The notes under the pieces are model-generated. The model did not search any database. It was not told the origin of the DNA and saw nothing but the letters and a program-made list of their open reading frames with translations. Positions 10,712-19,582 of a stretch of 64,000 nt of DNA are shown in pieces (position 1 is the stretch's first letter; every line of letters starts with the position of its first letter). The stretch lies in assembly GCF_011764425.1 (NCBI RefSeq), contig NZ_BLPF01000004.1, forward strand, positions 942,001 through 1,006,000, written 5' to 3'. The stretch is from Phytohabitans houttuyneae (lineage in GTDB: Bacteria > Actinomycetota > Actinomycetes > Mycobacteriales > Micromonosporaceae). A program made the translations under genes and the position numbers.

Positions 10712-12301
10712 ATGGTCAAGATTTTCTTCCGGCTCGTGCTCGGCGGCCTCACCGGGAAGGTCCTCGGGCTGGTCCGGGAGGTGCTGCTCGCCGCGCTCTT
10801 CGGCGCCGGGCGCGTGGTCGCGGCCAACCGGGTGGCGCTCACCGCCACGATGGTCCCGATCAACTTCTTCACCGCGGACGCGCTCTCGGCCGGCTTCCTG
10901 CCGCTCTACGTGCAGTACCGCAAGGAGGGCTCGGCGCTCGCGCTGGCGCTCTACCGCACGGTGCGCACGGTGCTCGCGATCTTCTCGTTCGCGCTGCTGG
11001 TGGCGTTGCTGATCAGCCGGCACACGTGGGTGGACCTGCTCGCGCCGGGACTCGACGACGGCACCGCCGGCATCGCCGCCTCGATGCTCGCCATCGCCGC
11101 GCTGGGCGTGCCCGCCTGCGTGCTCTACAACCTCTACACGCTCGTGGCGCTGGCCCACGACGACGTGCGCCTGATCAACCTGCGCGCCTCGGCGCTGAGC
11201 ATCGGACTGATCGGCGCGACCGTGGCCGCGTACCACACCGGGCACGTCACGCTGCTCGCGTGGGGCTTCACCGCCCCGTTCCTCGCCCTGTACGCGTGGG
11301 GCTTCTACTGGGTGCGGCGCAAGGGCTACCTGCGCGCCGGCGATGGGCCGGCCGACCTGCCCGATCGCGCGGGGTACCGGCTCGCGCTCGGCATGTTCTG
11401 GCGGCGGCTGCGACCGCTGCTGCTGATCCCGGTGATCCTGCAGGGCTCGATCGCGGTCGAGCGGATCGTCGGCTCGCTGCTCGGGGTCGAGGTGGTCGCC
11501 GCCACCGAGTACGCCCGCTTCGTCGTCGACTCGTGCATGGCCCTGCTGGCGGCGCCGCTGGGGCTGGCCGGGCTCGCCGGTTTCGCGAAGATGAGCGCGG
11601 GCGAGGTGTTGGGTGGGCTGCGGCGGCTCGTGCCACCGGTGCTGCTCGTGACGATCCCGCTCGCGGTGATGCTCTCGGTCAACAGCACCGGCATCGTGAC
11701 GTTCCTCTACGCCCGCGGCCAGTTTGACGACTCCGCGGTGGAGACCTCGTCGGTGCTGCTGCTCGGCTTCGCGCTGGGCATCTGGGCGCAGGTCGTCGGG
11801 TACACGCTGGTCAAGGTCCTCAACGCCCGCGGCGCCAACCTGCGCGTCGCGATCGTCATGGCCGTCTCCTTCGGCGCCTCGGTCGCCGTCAACCTGCTGC
11901 TGTACCGCTACTGGGGCCCGTTCACGATCGGTGCCGCGGCGTCGGTGTGCGGGGTGCTGACGTTCGCCATCGCGGCGTGGTGCCTGGGGATCCTGCGCTA
12001 CAGCCTCGTCCTGATCGCGCTGCTCCTGCCCGGCGCGGCGGCGGCGACCGGGGTCGGTGTGCTGCTCAGCGGCCCCGGCGTCATCCGGCTGGCCGCCTCC
12101 TGCACCGCGATCCTGGCGGTCTTCGGCCTCTACGTTTTCGTGGTGCCACACCTGCGGCGGACCTTCGTGTCCGGCCTGCTCGCGCGGCTTCGCAAGACCC
12201 CACCGCCCACCGAGGGGACGCTGCGGCCGTGCCGGCACAGGGCGGCGAATCGGTGGCCGTCACGGTATCGTCCCCGCCGGCAGGCAGCGAATCCGGCATG
12301 A
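10712..12301 (+). CDS. MurJ-type lipid flippase (MOP/MVF superfamily)
   Basis: A 529-aa integral membrane protein with about 13-14 helices starting at ATG 10712. The opening VLGGLTGKVLGLVREVLLAA followed by LFGAGRVVAANRVAL, then FFTADALSAGFLPLY, matches the N-terminal MVF signature of MurJ. Because it sits inside a glycosyltransferase/polymerase operon and not in a peptidoglycan cluster, it most likely acts as the Wzx-like flippase for the lipid-linked polysaccharide unit. This functional choice is inference; the superfamily is clear. The final 40 residues are basic and hydrophilic. Its stop codon lies in the Shine-Dalgarno region of the next gene. Confidence 0.87.
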   Translation: MVKIFFRLVLGGLTGKVLGLVREVLLAALFGAGRVVAANRVALTATMVPINFFTADALSAGFLPLYVQYRKEGSALALALYRTVRTVLAIFSFALLVALLISRHTWVDLLAPGLDDGTAGIAASMLAIAALGVPACVLYNLYTLVALAHDDVRLINLRASALSIGLIGATVAAYHTGHVTLLAWGFTAPFLALYAWGFYWVRRKGYLRAGDGPADLPDRAGYRLALGMFWRRLRPLLLIPVILQGSIAVERIVGSLLGVEVVAATEYARFVVDSCMALLAAPLGLAGLAGFAKMSAGEVLGGLRRLVPPVLLVTIPLAVMLSVNSTGIVTFLYARGQFDDSAVETSSVLLLGFALGIWAQVVGYTLVKVLNARGANLRVAIVMAVSFGASVAVNLLLYRYWGPFTIGAAASVCGVLTFAIAAWCLGILRYSLVLIALLLPGAAAATGVGVLLSGPGVIRLAASCTAILAVFGLYVFVVPHLRRTFVSGLLARLRKTPPPTEGTLRPCRHRAANRWPSRYRPRRQAANPA

Positions 12302-12311
12302 GGAGCGGTGG

Positions 12312-13475
12312 GTGAGAGGTCACGGGGAGCACCTGGCGAGCCGCCACGGCGTGCCCGCGCAGCGGGCGAGCGCCGAGACCGCTCCCGGGCCGCTGGCCGG
12401 GCGGTCGGTGGCGTTGGTGCACGAGTGGTTCGGCGCGACCGGCGGATCCGAGGAAGTGTTCCGCCACATTGGACGGATCGTCCCGCACGGCGAGCGCTTC
12501 GTGCTCTGGAAGGACCACGACGCGGTGGAGCCCGGCCTGCGCGAGTCGTGGCTGGCCCGCACGCCGTTGCGCCGGGCGAAGGCGGCCGCGCTGCCCTTCA
12601 TGCCGCTGGCCTGGCGCACGCTGAGCCGCGAGCGGTTCGACGTGGTCATCTCCTCGAGCCACGCGTTCGCGCACACCGTGCGGCTCGGCTCGCCGGCGCG
12701 CACCCGCTACCTGAGCTACGTGCACTCGCCCGCGCGCTACGTGTGGAGCCCCGACTTCGACGGCCGCGGGTCGAGCCCGTTGCTCACCGTGCCGAGGCGG
12801 CTGCTCCAGGTGGCCGACGTGCAGCTGAGCCGGCACGTCCACGCGTACGCGGCGAACTCGCGCGAGGTGCGCGCGCGAATCCAGCGGTACTGGCGGCGGG
12901 ACGCGGTCGTCATCAACCCGCCGGTCGACACCGACTACTTCATGGCCGCGCCCGACGAAGACCGCAACCAGCCGCGCGACTACCTGCTCGGCGTGGGCCG
13001 GTGGATCCCGTACAAGAACTTCGACCTCATCATCGAGATCGCGCACGCCACCGGCCTGCCGCTGGTCATCGCCGGCTCCGGCCCCGAGGAGGAAGCGCTG
13101 CGCCGCCTGGCCGACCGCGCGTCGGTCCAGGTCACGTTCATCCTGCAGCCCAACCGCGACCGCCTCCGCCGGCTGTACTGGGGCGCGCGGGCGCTGCTGT
13201 TTCCGGTGCACGAGGACTTCGGCATGATCCCGGTCGAGGCACAGGCCTGCGGCACACCGGTGCTCGGCCTACGCCGCGGTGGCCTGCTGGAGACCGTCGC
13301 GCACGGCGAGACAGGCTTCCTGGTCGACTCCCGCGACCCTGGTGCGTACGTCCCGCTGGTCCGCCGGCTGGGCGAGCTGGCACCGGATCGCATGGCGGCG
13401 CAGGCCAGCCGCTTTTCGACCAGACAGTTCGCGGCCCGCATGAGCGCCTGGATCGCCGAGGCGGCGCGCGCGTAA
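12312..13475 (+). CDS. GT4-type glycosyltransferase (WbaZ/mannosyltransferase-like)
   Basis: A 387-aa transferase. The start GTG 12312 is preceded by AGGAG at 12301-12305; the longer open frame upstream lies inside the flippase gene. Motifs: VALVHEWFGATGGSEEVF (acceptor-side glycine loop), YVHSPARYVWSP, VVINPPVDTDYF, YLLGVGRWIPYKNFDLI, and FPVHEDFGMIPVEAQACGTP, which carries the EX7E catalytic/donor motif. The pattern is that of WbaZ-like enzymes, which often transfer mannose; the sugar is not certain. It is the last gene of the cluster before a non-coding zone. Confidence 0.9.
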   Translation: MRGHGEHLASRHGVPAQRASAETAPGPLAGRSVALVHEWFGATGGSEEVFRHIGRIVPHGERFVLWKDHDAVEPGLRESWLARTPLRRAKAAALPFMPLAWRTLSRERFDVVISSSHAFAHTVRLGSPARTRYLSYVHSPARYVWSPDFDGRGSSPLLTVPRRLLQVADVQLSRHVHAYAANSREVRARIQRYWRRDAVVINPPVDTDYFMAAPDEDRNQPRDYLLGVGRWIPYKNFDLIIEIAHATGLPLVIAGSGPEEEALRRLADRASVQVTFILQPNRDRLRRLYWGARALLFPVHEDFGMIPVEAQACGTPVLGLRRGGLLETVAHGETGFLVDSRDPGAYVPLVRRLGELAPDRMAAQASRFSTRQFAARMSAWIAEAARA

Positions 13476-13540
13476 TGCCGCTCGCCGTCTGGCCCGGCGA
13501 GGTTTATCGGAGAATAGGACCGAGGCCCGTTTGTTATGCG

Positions 13541-13597
13541 AGCTGCCGCGACGTCCGCGGTGGTCCGGACCGTTGCTCCCGCGGCCTCACCGTCCGC
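13541..13597 (-). repeat. Dispersed core repeat, copy 1 (inverted)
   Basis: Read on the minus strand it has the shared core GAGGCCGCGGGAGCAACGGT, followed by CCGGACCACCGCGGACGTCG and a CGGCAGCTC end. The second part can fold on itself. It is the only inverted copy in the window. Confidence 0.8.
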
Positions 13598-13679
13598 GGC
13601 CGGGCGGCTCACCCCAACGGCCTGCTCCCGCAGATCGGGCCGTCACGCCTGATCGACCGGTTGACGCGCACGGGAACGC

Positions 13680-13960
13680 GGCCGCCAAAGACCGGTCCCG
13701 GAACGCGCCGATTTCCTGGTCCAGGTCTGTGCAGATCCGCGAGACCTCGGAATTGGCGTGCCGCTATCGGCGCCGACGGCTTTGACCACTCCGTCACCAC
13801 CGCGAACAGCGCCTGGTCCACCCGCCGCAGGCGTTCTTCCCCAGCGGCCTGGGGAAGAACTTACCGGCGCGTAGTTTCGGGATGCGTAGTCCCAGGTCGC
13901 CGGCGGTGGTGGTCAGCGCCCGCCGCCCGGCGTCCGTGCGCTGCCGTCCGGGCGTCGGTG
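13680..13960 (-). pseudogene. IS256 (Mutator-type) family transposase remnant
   Basis: On the minus strand, pieces of an IS256-type transposase can be read in different frames. ALTTTAGDLGLRIPKLRAG KFFP lies near 13850-13915. LRRVDQALFAVVTE follows after a frame change at about 13860. VKAVGADSG comes next, then after another frame change ANSEVSRICTDLDQEIGAFR with DRSLAA. The order matches the N-terminal third of the family, but the usual stretch between the FAVV and VKA segments is deleted, and the catalytic DDE domain is missing. No terminal inverted repeats were identified. It is a dead fragment, which shows that this intergenic zone once received an insertion sequence. Confidence 0.75.
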
Positions 13961-14060
13961 CGCTGGTGTGGCGCGGCGGCGGACGCCGCGTCGAAGGCGT
14001 CACCGCGCGGTCGCTCGACGTCGGGCTGCGGGAGCGGTCGTTTGGGGTGAGGTGCCTATC

Positions 14061-14094
14061 GCGGAGGGTGAGGCTGCGGGAGCAACGGTCCGGC
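14061..14094 (+). repeat. Dispersed core repeat, copy 2 (5' half only)
   Basis: Matches the first 34 bp of the core (GCGGAGGGTGAGGCTGCGGG, then AGCAACGGTC) and then departs into unrelated sequence. It is a truncated copy. Confidence 0.75.
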
Positions 14095-14268
14095 GGGCCT
14101 ATAGAGACCCGGCGGCCACGCCCAAGCCCTCGTGATCGGCGTCTGCAACGGCACCATCCACGCTCGGTATAGACGGATTCGGCCCATAGTCGGCTGCCCG
14201 TGGGGCGGTCTGGGTAATCGTAAGGGCGGTGGACGACGGTTTAGACCACACAAAGGTCCTCGCAGAGC

Positions 14269-14318
14269 AGATCGTGGTCGTTTGCTGCCCCTGTAGGGGC
14301 AGTAGACGTCCACGATCT
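14269..14318 (+). repeat. Nested hairpin repeat, copy A
   Basis: A 50-nt two-level inverted repeat. The outer arms AGATCGTGG and CCACGATCT pair perfectly (9 bp). After a T/T mismatch, CGT pairs with ACG. Past a TTG/TAG internal loop, CTGCCCC pairs with GGGGCAG around a TGTA loop. It lies 30 bp before core repeat copy 3. A second copy is at 24408-24477. Confidence 0.8.
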
Positions 14319-14348
14319 CAACGGGATCCGGGGTTGAGCTTGCCCACC

Positions 14349-14406
14349 GCGGAGGGTGAGGCCGCGGGAGCAACGGTCTGGACCACGACGGGCGTCGCGG
14401 TAGCTC
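14349..14406 (+). repeat. Dispersed core repeat, copy 3
   Basis: Full 58-bp copy: GCGGAGGGTGAGGCCGCGGG, AGCAACGGTCTGGACCACGA, then CGGGCGTCGCGGTAGCTC. The ACCACGACG and CGTCGCGGT arms form a 9-bp stem with one mismatch. It ends 10 bp from the stop of the converging gene. Confidence 0.85.
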
Positions 14407-14416
14407 GATGTCGTTC

Positions 14417-16141
14417 TTAGAAGACCAGCACGTCTCGCAGGTAGGTGGCGATGCGGCGCAACTCCTGTGCCTCGCGGACCGGTGAGGTCATCCGCAGCAC
14501 CAGCTGCTTGTTGACCACGCCGTCGCTGCCGCCGCGCCAGTAGGCGACCACGATGAGCGCGTGGCGCTGCTCGCCGTCGAGGAGCTGCTCGCCGATCGTC
14601 GTGTACTGGCCGGTGCGGGTCCACGGCACGCCCCACGCCTCTTCGGCCATGCGCATCGTGGTCTGCTGCTGGTCGTTGCAGGGCTGCGGGCAGTCGCGCA
14701 CGATCAGCTCGCCGCCGATCTCGTTCGGCTGGCCTTGGCGGGCGCCGCAGCTGTACCGCACGAAGCCTTGCGCCTTGCCGGCCAGCGCGCAGTCCCAGTC
14801 CTGCGGCACCTTGAGCGCGAAGCCCAGACCGTCCAAGCTGGACAGTGTCTTGACGTTGTCGCGCTCGGTGACGTGCGGCCAGTTTTCCGGCCACTTGCCG
14901 GGCTTCGGCGGCTCGATGCCGGGCGACACCGGCGGGCCGGTGGGCGCCTCGGGCGGCAGCGCGCTGGCGGATGCGCTGTTTGCCGGCGGGTTCGGGTCGC
15001 CGCCGGAGGCGCTCCACGCGTAGACACCGCCGCCGCCCGCGATGAGCACCAGCACCGCCACCGCGATGCCGATCCACATCCCGGTGCGGGAGCGGCGCGG
15101 TGGCGGCGGGGCGACGGGCGCGTAAGGGTCGTACGGCGCGGGGCCGTGCGGCGGGTGCGGCCCGTATGCCGGGGCCGGTGCGGCGTAGGCGGGGGAGAGC
15201 GGCTGCCCGTACGCCGGGGACATGGGCGTGCCGGAGACCGGCCGCGGACCGCCCGAGATCGGGTGTGGTGGGACCGACGTGGGGTGCGGCGGCACCGAGG
15301 TGGGCGCGCCGGAAACCGGATGTGGTGCGCCGGAGACCGGGTGCGGTGCTCCCGAGGTCGGCTGGCCGTAGGTGGCGGGCGGCGTCGACACCGGCGAGGG
15401 CTGCTGCGAAACCGGCGGTGCCGACTGCGGCGCGGCCGAACCCGCCCACGGGGTGACCGGCGGTGCCGCCTGCGCCGTGGGCGGCAGGTGCATCCGCTGG
15501 GTCGGCTGCGTGCTCTCGAAGTCGTCGACCGGGCTCTCGGCGGCCGGCGCGGCCGGAGCGGGCGGCGCCGACTGCGGTGCGGCAGGTGCCGGCGGCTGCG
15601 CGGGAGGCTGCTGGGCGGCGACCGGCTGCGCCTGCTCGGCGGCCGGCGGGCCGGGCTGCACCGGCGGGAAGACGGTGGTCGGCGGCGCCTCGGCCGGTGT
15701 CGCGGTGTCGATGATGCCCGGCGGCAGCGGCTGCTGGGCCGGCGCTGTCGGCTGCTCCGGCGGGGCTGGTGGCGGGGTGACCTGCGTCGCCGGCTCGTAC
15801 GGCGCGTGGTCGAGCGGCCCGGTCCCGTCCGGCGGCACCTGCTGGAAGTCCATGCCCAGCGCCAGAAACACCCGCTCCGCGCCGATGCCGTTCTCCGCCG
15901 AATACGCCACCCAGGGGGCGCCGGAGGCGAAGTCCGCGTACAGCCAGCCGGGCTCGCCGGCCTGCACGAGCGCGTTTGCCGCCTCCTGGAACGCCTCACG
16001 CCACCGCTGGTCGATGGCCACGTTGGGGTCGAGCAGCGCCACCATCAGGGACCGGCCCTGTGGGTCGATGGCCGACCAGACACTGCCCACCTGACACGAG
16101 CCGATCGCCTCGATCAGGTGGTACGGACTGCCTGGCTGCAT
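14417..16141 (-). CDS. Membrane protein with kinase N-lobe-like start, Pro-rich linker and extracellular domain
   Basis: A 574-aa protein of unknown function. The start ATG 16141 follows GGGAGGA by about 7 nt. Residues 1-100 resemble the start of a Hanks-type kinase: YHLIEAIGSCQVGSVWSAID has the hydrophobic-G-loop-V-x-A-x-D spacing, but two loop glycines are replaced, no clear ATP-binding Lys is present and there is no HRD or DFG. Residues about 110-370 are Pro/Ala/Gln-rich with repeats of the SGAPHPV and TSVPPHP kind. One membrane helix follows (GMWIGIAVAVLVLIAGGGGV), then an extracellular domain of about 180 residues with several cysteines (DWDCALAG, YSCGA, RDCPQPCND). It could be a pseudokinase-derived membrane sensor or scaffold; this is inference. 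It is divergent from the AftA-like gene. Confidence 0.7.
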   Translation of the reverse strand: MQPGSPYHLIEAIGSCQVGSVWSAIDPQGRSLMVALLDPNVAIDQRWREAFQEAANALVQAGEPGWLYADFASGAPWVAYSAENGIGAERVFLALGMDFQQVPPDGTGPLDHAPYEPATQVTPPPAPPEQPTAPAQQPLPPGIIDTATPAEAPPTTVFPPVQPGPPAAEQAQPVAAQQPPAQPPAPAAPQSAPPAPAAPAAESPVDDFESTQPTQRMHLPPTAQAAPPVTPWAGSAAPQSAPPVSQQPSPVSTPPATYGQPTSGAPHPVSGAPHPVSGAPTSVPPHPTSVPPHPISGGPRPVSGTPMSPAYGQPLSPAYAAPAPAYGPHPPHGPAPYDPYAPVAPPPPRRSRTGMWIGIAVAVLVLIAGGGGVYAWSASGGDPNPPANSASASALPPEAPTGPPVSPGIEPPKPGKWPENWPHVTERDNVKTLSSLDGLGFALKVPQDWDCALAGKAQGFVRYSCGARQGQPNEIGGELIVRDCPQPCNDQQQTTMRMAEEAWGVPWTRTGQYTTIGEQLLDGEQRHALIVVAYWRGGSDGVVNKQLVLRMTSPVREAQELRRIATYLRDVLVF

Positions 16142-16308
16142 GCCGCATCCTCCCCGCCTCTTACCGTATGCGGATCCTAGCGAGCCAGGGCACGTGCCCT
16201 GGTAAGGGGTGCTGCCGCCGCGTGCTGCCCAGGGCGTGAACGGACACGCTACGCTACGGCGGCTCACCCCTCCGCACCCTCAATAACTCGCACAGGACCG
16301 GAGCGCCG

Positions 16309-18249
16309 ATGGAACGCGTTCTCGACGAACTCGACGGACCGCCGAGTCGGACGGAACAGCCGGCGGCGATCCAGGAACATTCCGGTACACAACGGGAAAA
16401 GCCGCGGCGCGCGTTCGCCCTACCCCGCGGAAAGAGCGTGCTGGTGGCGATGCGGCCGCTCATTTTCGCGGCCGCTGTCGGCCTCGCCGTCATCGGAATT
16501 CACGCGCTCGGAATAGCGGCGGAGTTCAACCCCTATTCCGGACGGGTGCAGTACGGGCTGCGCAGCGCACCGCTCATTCTCGCCGCGCTGGCCGCCGGTG
16601 CCATGTGGTGGGCCCGCAAGCGCGGATGGTCCTGGGACGCGGATCTGATCCCCGCCCTTTTCGGCGGCCTCGGCGCGCTGACGATCCTTACCGCCCTGCA
16701 CGGTACGCCGTTCGACATGTACGGCCTGATCGGCGACCAACTGTTCCGCACCGAGTACGTCACGCGCTTCGCGGACTCGTGGTGGGGCGGCGACTACACC
16801 TATCGCGACCTTCCGGCCTATTACGCGCCGGCGTTCTTCTGGGTGCTGGGACGGGCCGCCGACCTCAGTGGCACGGCGCCGTGGCACATGCTCAAGTTCG
16901 GCACGATCACCGTCGCGTTTCTCGCCCCGATCGTCTCGTACCTGCTGTGGCGCCGGATCGTCGCCCCGCGCGTGGCCGCGCTCATCTCCTCGGCGGCGCT
17001 CATCCTGCCCAGCCTCAGCGAGTCGTACGCCTGGATCGTGCTTGTCGCCTTCATCCCCTGGTGGCTGATGGCCGGTCACGGCCTGCAAAGGGCGGGCGTG
17101 CGGCGCTGGCATCCGGTGCTGCTCGGCCTCATCGGCGCCGTGCTGTTCACCGTCTATTACTACTACTTCTTCGTCCTGCCGATCGTCCTGTGCCTTTACT
17201 TCGTCGACGCGCGGCTGCGCGGGCAGTTCAGCTGGCGAGAGGCGAGCCGCACCTTCATCGCGCTCGGCGTCGCCGCGCTCGGTTCTTCGGTGTACTGGGC
17301 GCCGCTGGCCTGGAACTTCCTGACATCGGGTCACTTCGAGTCGCTCAACAACCGCTGGATCACGCCGAACTCCGGAAAGCTCGCCCTCCCGATGCTCGAG
17401 CCGTCGGTCATCGGCGCGCTCTGCCTGATCGGCCTCGTGTTCCTGCTCGCCACCGTCAAAGAAGCGCTCTCGCGGGCGATGCTCATCGTGCTCGTCTCGC
17501 TGTACGTGTGGCACGCCGTCGGTTTCGTTTTCCTCGCGATCGACAAGCCGCTGATGTCGTTCCGGATGCGCGAGCTTGTGCCGATCCTGCTGCTCGCCGC
17601 GGCCGCGATGGCGGTCGCGCGGGTGGCCCGCTTCGCCGCGGACAACTTCTCCGCCGACGTCGTGTGGCGTTTCGCCGTGGTGGGCACCGCGCTGCTGGCG
17701 GTCTTCGCCGGCAACCGGTTTGTCGAGCTGGTGCTCGCCGACGCCAAGAACGCGCACAACCAGGCACTGCCCAACGGCAAGCTGCCGCCGTTTCACGAGG
17801 CCGGCGCCGAGCCGTGGAAGGGCGCGCCGCCCGAGCGGCTGAACGAGGTCATCGAGGCCGGCTACAAGGGACCCGGCCGGCCGGTCGTGCTCACCAGCCA
17901 TCCGGACCTGCTGGCCATGTACCCCTACTACGGCTTCGTGCAGTGGAGCGCCAACTACAGCCACCCGACCAGCCAGTTTCGCGCTCGGCTGGACTTCCTC
18001 GAAGAGCTCGCCCGGTCCAGCGGGCCGGCCGAGTTCGCGGCGCGCGCGGGCGACAACCCGTACGACGACATCGACGTGATCGCGCTGCACTCCAACAAGG
18101 ACACGCTGACCCTCAAGATCCGTGACGACGCGTTCCCGTTCGGTACGACCGTGCGGCAGATCGAGTTTCCGAGGCGGCTCGTGCAGCCCGAGTACTTCGA
18201 CATCACGATGGTGGACTCGACCGTTGTGGCGGTGCTGCGGCAGGGCTGA
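16309..18249 (+). CDS. AftA-like arabinofuranosyltransferase (GT85 family)
   Basis: A 646-aa membrane protein, close to the length of mycobacterial AftA. A cytoplasmic tail of about 45 residues precedes about 11 helices, and a C-terminal globular domain begins near residue 480. The GT-C-type first outer loop contains DQLFRTEYVTRFADSWWGGD and then YTYRDLPAYYAPAFFWVLGR, the acidic loop typical of AftA, the galactan 5-O-arabinofuranosyltransferase that uses decaprenyl-phospho-arabinose. It would place the first arabinose on a cell-wall galactan. Arabinose is a common wall sugar in Micromonosporaceae, but the role here is inferred from homology only. It is divergent from the kinase-like membrane gene, with 167 bp between starts. 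Confidence 0.7.
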   Translation: MERVLDELDGPPSRTEQPAAIQEHSGTQREKPRRAFALPRGKSVLVAMRPLIFAAAVGLAVIGIHALGIAAEFNPYSGRVQYGLRSAPLILAALAAGAMWWARKRGWSWDADLIPALFGGLGALTILTALHGTPFDMYGLIGDQLFRTEYVTRFADSWWGGDYTYRDLPAYYAPAFFWVLGRAADLSGTAPWHMLKFGTITVAFLAPIVSYLLWRRIVAPRVAALISSAALILPSLSESYAWIVLVAFIPWWLMAGHGLQRAGVRRWHPVLLGLIGAVLFTVYYYYFFVLPIVLCLYFVDARLRGQFSWREASRTFIALGVAALGSSVYWAPLAWNFLTSGHFESLNNRWITPNSGKLALPMLEPSVIGALCLIGLVFLLATVKEALSRAMLIVLVSLYVWHAVGFVFLAIDKPLMSFRMRELVPILLLAAAAMAVARVARFAADNFSADVVWRFAVVGTALLAVFAGNRFVELVLADAKNAHNQALPNGKLPPFHEAGAEPWKGAPPERLNEVIEAGYKGPGRPVVLTSHPDLLAMYPYYGFVQWSANYSHPTSQFRARLDFLEELARSSGPAEFAARAGDNPYDDIDVIALHSNKDTLTLKIRDDAFPFGTTVRQIEFPRRLVQPEYFDITMVDSTVVAVLRQG

Positions 18250-18321
18250 GGGGCAGGCCAGGGGGTGTGACCCCGGCCGGTGGCGTTTGCCGTGGTGTCG
18301 GCGGTCGCCTATCTTCGCATC

Positions 18322-19581
18322 ATGACCGGGGACGTCGCGCTGCTGCTGCGCCGCGCCGGCTTCGGTCCCACCGCCGCCGAGCTGGCCGCGGCGCAGCAGT
18401 CCGGATACGAGCGCACAGTGTCCGCATTGGTCGCCCCGGTCGGGCCGGACGTCGGCGCGACAGACGCACCGATCCCGGTGCTGGGGCTCGACCCTTTCGC
18501 CCGGCTGCTGACCCCGACCCCGGCACAGACCGAAAGGGCGCACGCCCAGCGGAGGGTGCAGCTGGAGTCGATCTCCCGTTGGTGGCTGGACCGCATGGTC
18601 GTGGCCAGCCATCAGGCCGTGGAGCGGCTCCAGTTCTTCTGGCAGGGCCACTGGGCCACAAAGCTCGGCAGCGCACAGCTGATGCTCGGGCAGCACCGGG
18701 CGTTGCGTGGCTCGCGCGACTTCGTCGACATGGCACACCGGATGGTCAACGACCGGGCGTTGGTGTACTGGTTGGACGGACAGCACAACAAGAAGAACGC
18801 GCCGAACGAAAACCTCGCCCGCGAGCTGTTCGAGCTTTTCGTCCTCGGCATCGGGCAGTACACCGAGAAGGACATCAAAGAGGCGGCGCGGACGTTGACC
18901 GGCTATCGGGTCGTGCTCGACAAGGACGCGTTGGTCTTCGACCCTCAGCACCACGACAACGGGCGGAAGACAATCCTCGGCACGACCGCCGACTTCGACC
19001 CGCACTCCCTCGTCGACCTGCTGGTCAAGCAGCGCGCCTGCCCTCGGTTCATCGCGACCCGGATGTGGTACAGGTACGCGTCGTCCAGCGAGCCGATTCC
19101 CGAGCGGGTGCGGGAAAGCATGGCAGCCGCGTTTCCAAAACCGATGGCGATGCTGCGGGTGCTGTTCGAAGACGACGCCTTCCAAGCGACCCGCGGGACG
19201 ATGGTGAAACAGCCGGTGGAATGGTTTGTCGGAGCGCTGCGCCAGCTGGGACTGCGACCCGTGCGGCTCAAGCCGGAGGTCTTCACCCGGCTGTACTGGG
19301 CGCTGGAAAGCCTTGGCCAGCGGCCCTTCGCGCCGCCCAGCGTCGGCGGCTGGCCGGCGGGCACCGCGTGGCTCACCTCGGCCGCGGCCAACGTCAAGCT
19401 GGCCATGGCCAAGCAGCTCGCCGACCTTGTGGCACCGAGCCGCATGACACCCGAGGACGTGGCCTACATCCTGTGCGTGGACAAGTGGACAGACCGGACC
19501 TACGCGGTGCTGCGGGGCGAGCGCGACGCCCGCCTGCTGCTCACCCTCGGCCTGGTGAGCCCCGAGTACCAGGTGACCTGA
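18322..19581 (+). CDS. DUF1800 domain-containing protein
   Basis: A 419-aa protein. I choose ATG 18322 because it gives the family opening GDVALLLRRAGFGPTAAELA; a GTG at 18280 would add 14 residues. Neither has a strong Shine-Dalgarno site. The body has the DUF1800 hallmarks MVVASHQAVERLQFFWQGHW, ENLARELFELFVLGIGQYTE and FAPPSVGGWPAGTAWL. The domain's biochemical role is unknown. It is almost always paired with a DUF1501 protein, and here the DUF1501 gene starts 1 bp after its stop, so they form an operon. Confidence 0.88.
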   Translation: MTGDVALLLRRAGFGPTAAELAAAQQSGYERTVSALVAPVGPDVGATDAPIPVLGLDPFARLLTPTPAQTERAHAQRRVQLESISRWWLDRMVVASHQAVERLQFFWQGHWATKLGSAQLMLGQHRALRGSRDFVDMAHRMVNDRALVYWLDGQHNKKNAPNENLARELFELFVLGIGQYTEKDIKEAARTLTGYRVVLDKDALVFDPQHHDNGRKTILGTTADFDPHSLVDLLVKQRACPRFIATRMWYRYASSSEPIPERVRESMAAAFPKPMAMLRVLFEDDAFQATRGTMVKQPVEWFVGALRQLGLRPVRLKPEVFTRLYWALESLGQRPFAPPSVGGWPAGTAWLTSAAANVKLAMAKQLADLVAPSRMTPEDVAYILCVDKWTDRTYAVLRGERDARLLLTLGLVSPEYQVT

Positions 19582-19582
19582 C

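Larger units (their letters stand above)
13476..14416. other. Convergent intergenic zone with IS remnant and repeats
   Basis: About 940 bp between the ends of two converging genes. I see no intact gene. It holds three copies of the dispersed core repeat (one inverted, one partial), a decayed IS256-family transposase, one nested hairpin element and an inverted 26-nt segment shared with 24294-24319. Together these suggest an insertion hot spot that has been rearranged. Confidence 0.7.

Noticed and set aside
10634-12238. 534-aa open frame on the minus strand opposite the flippase
   Set aside because: Gln/Arg/Glu-rich shadow frame with no domain; the plus-strand flippase is clear.
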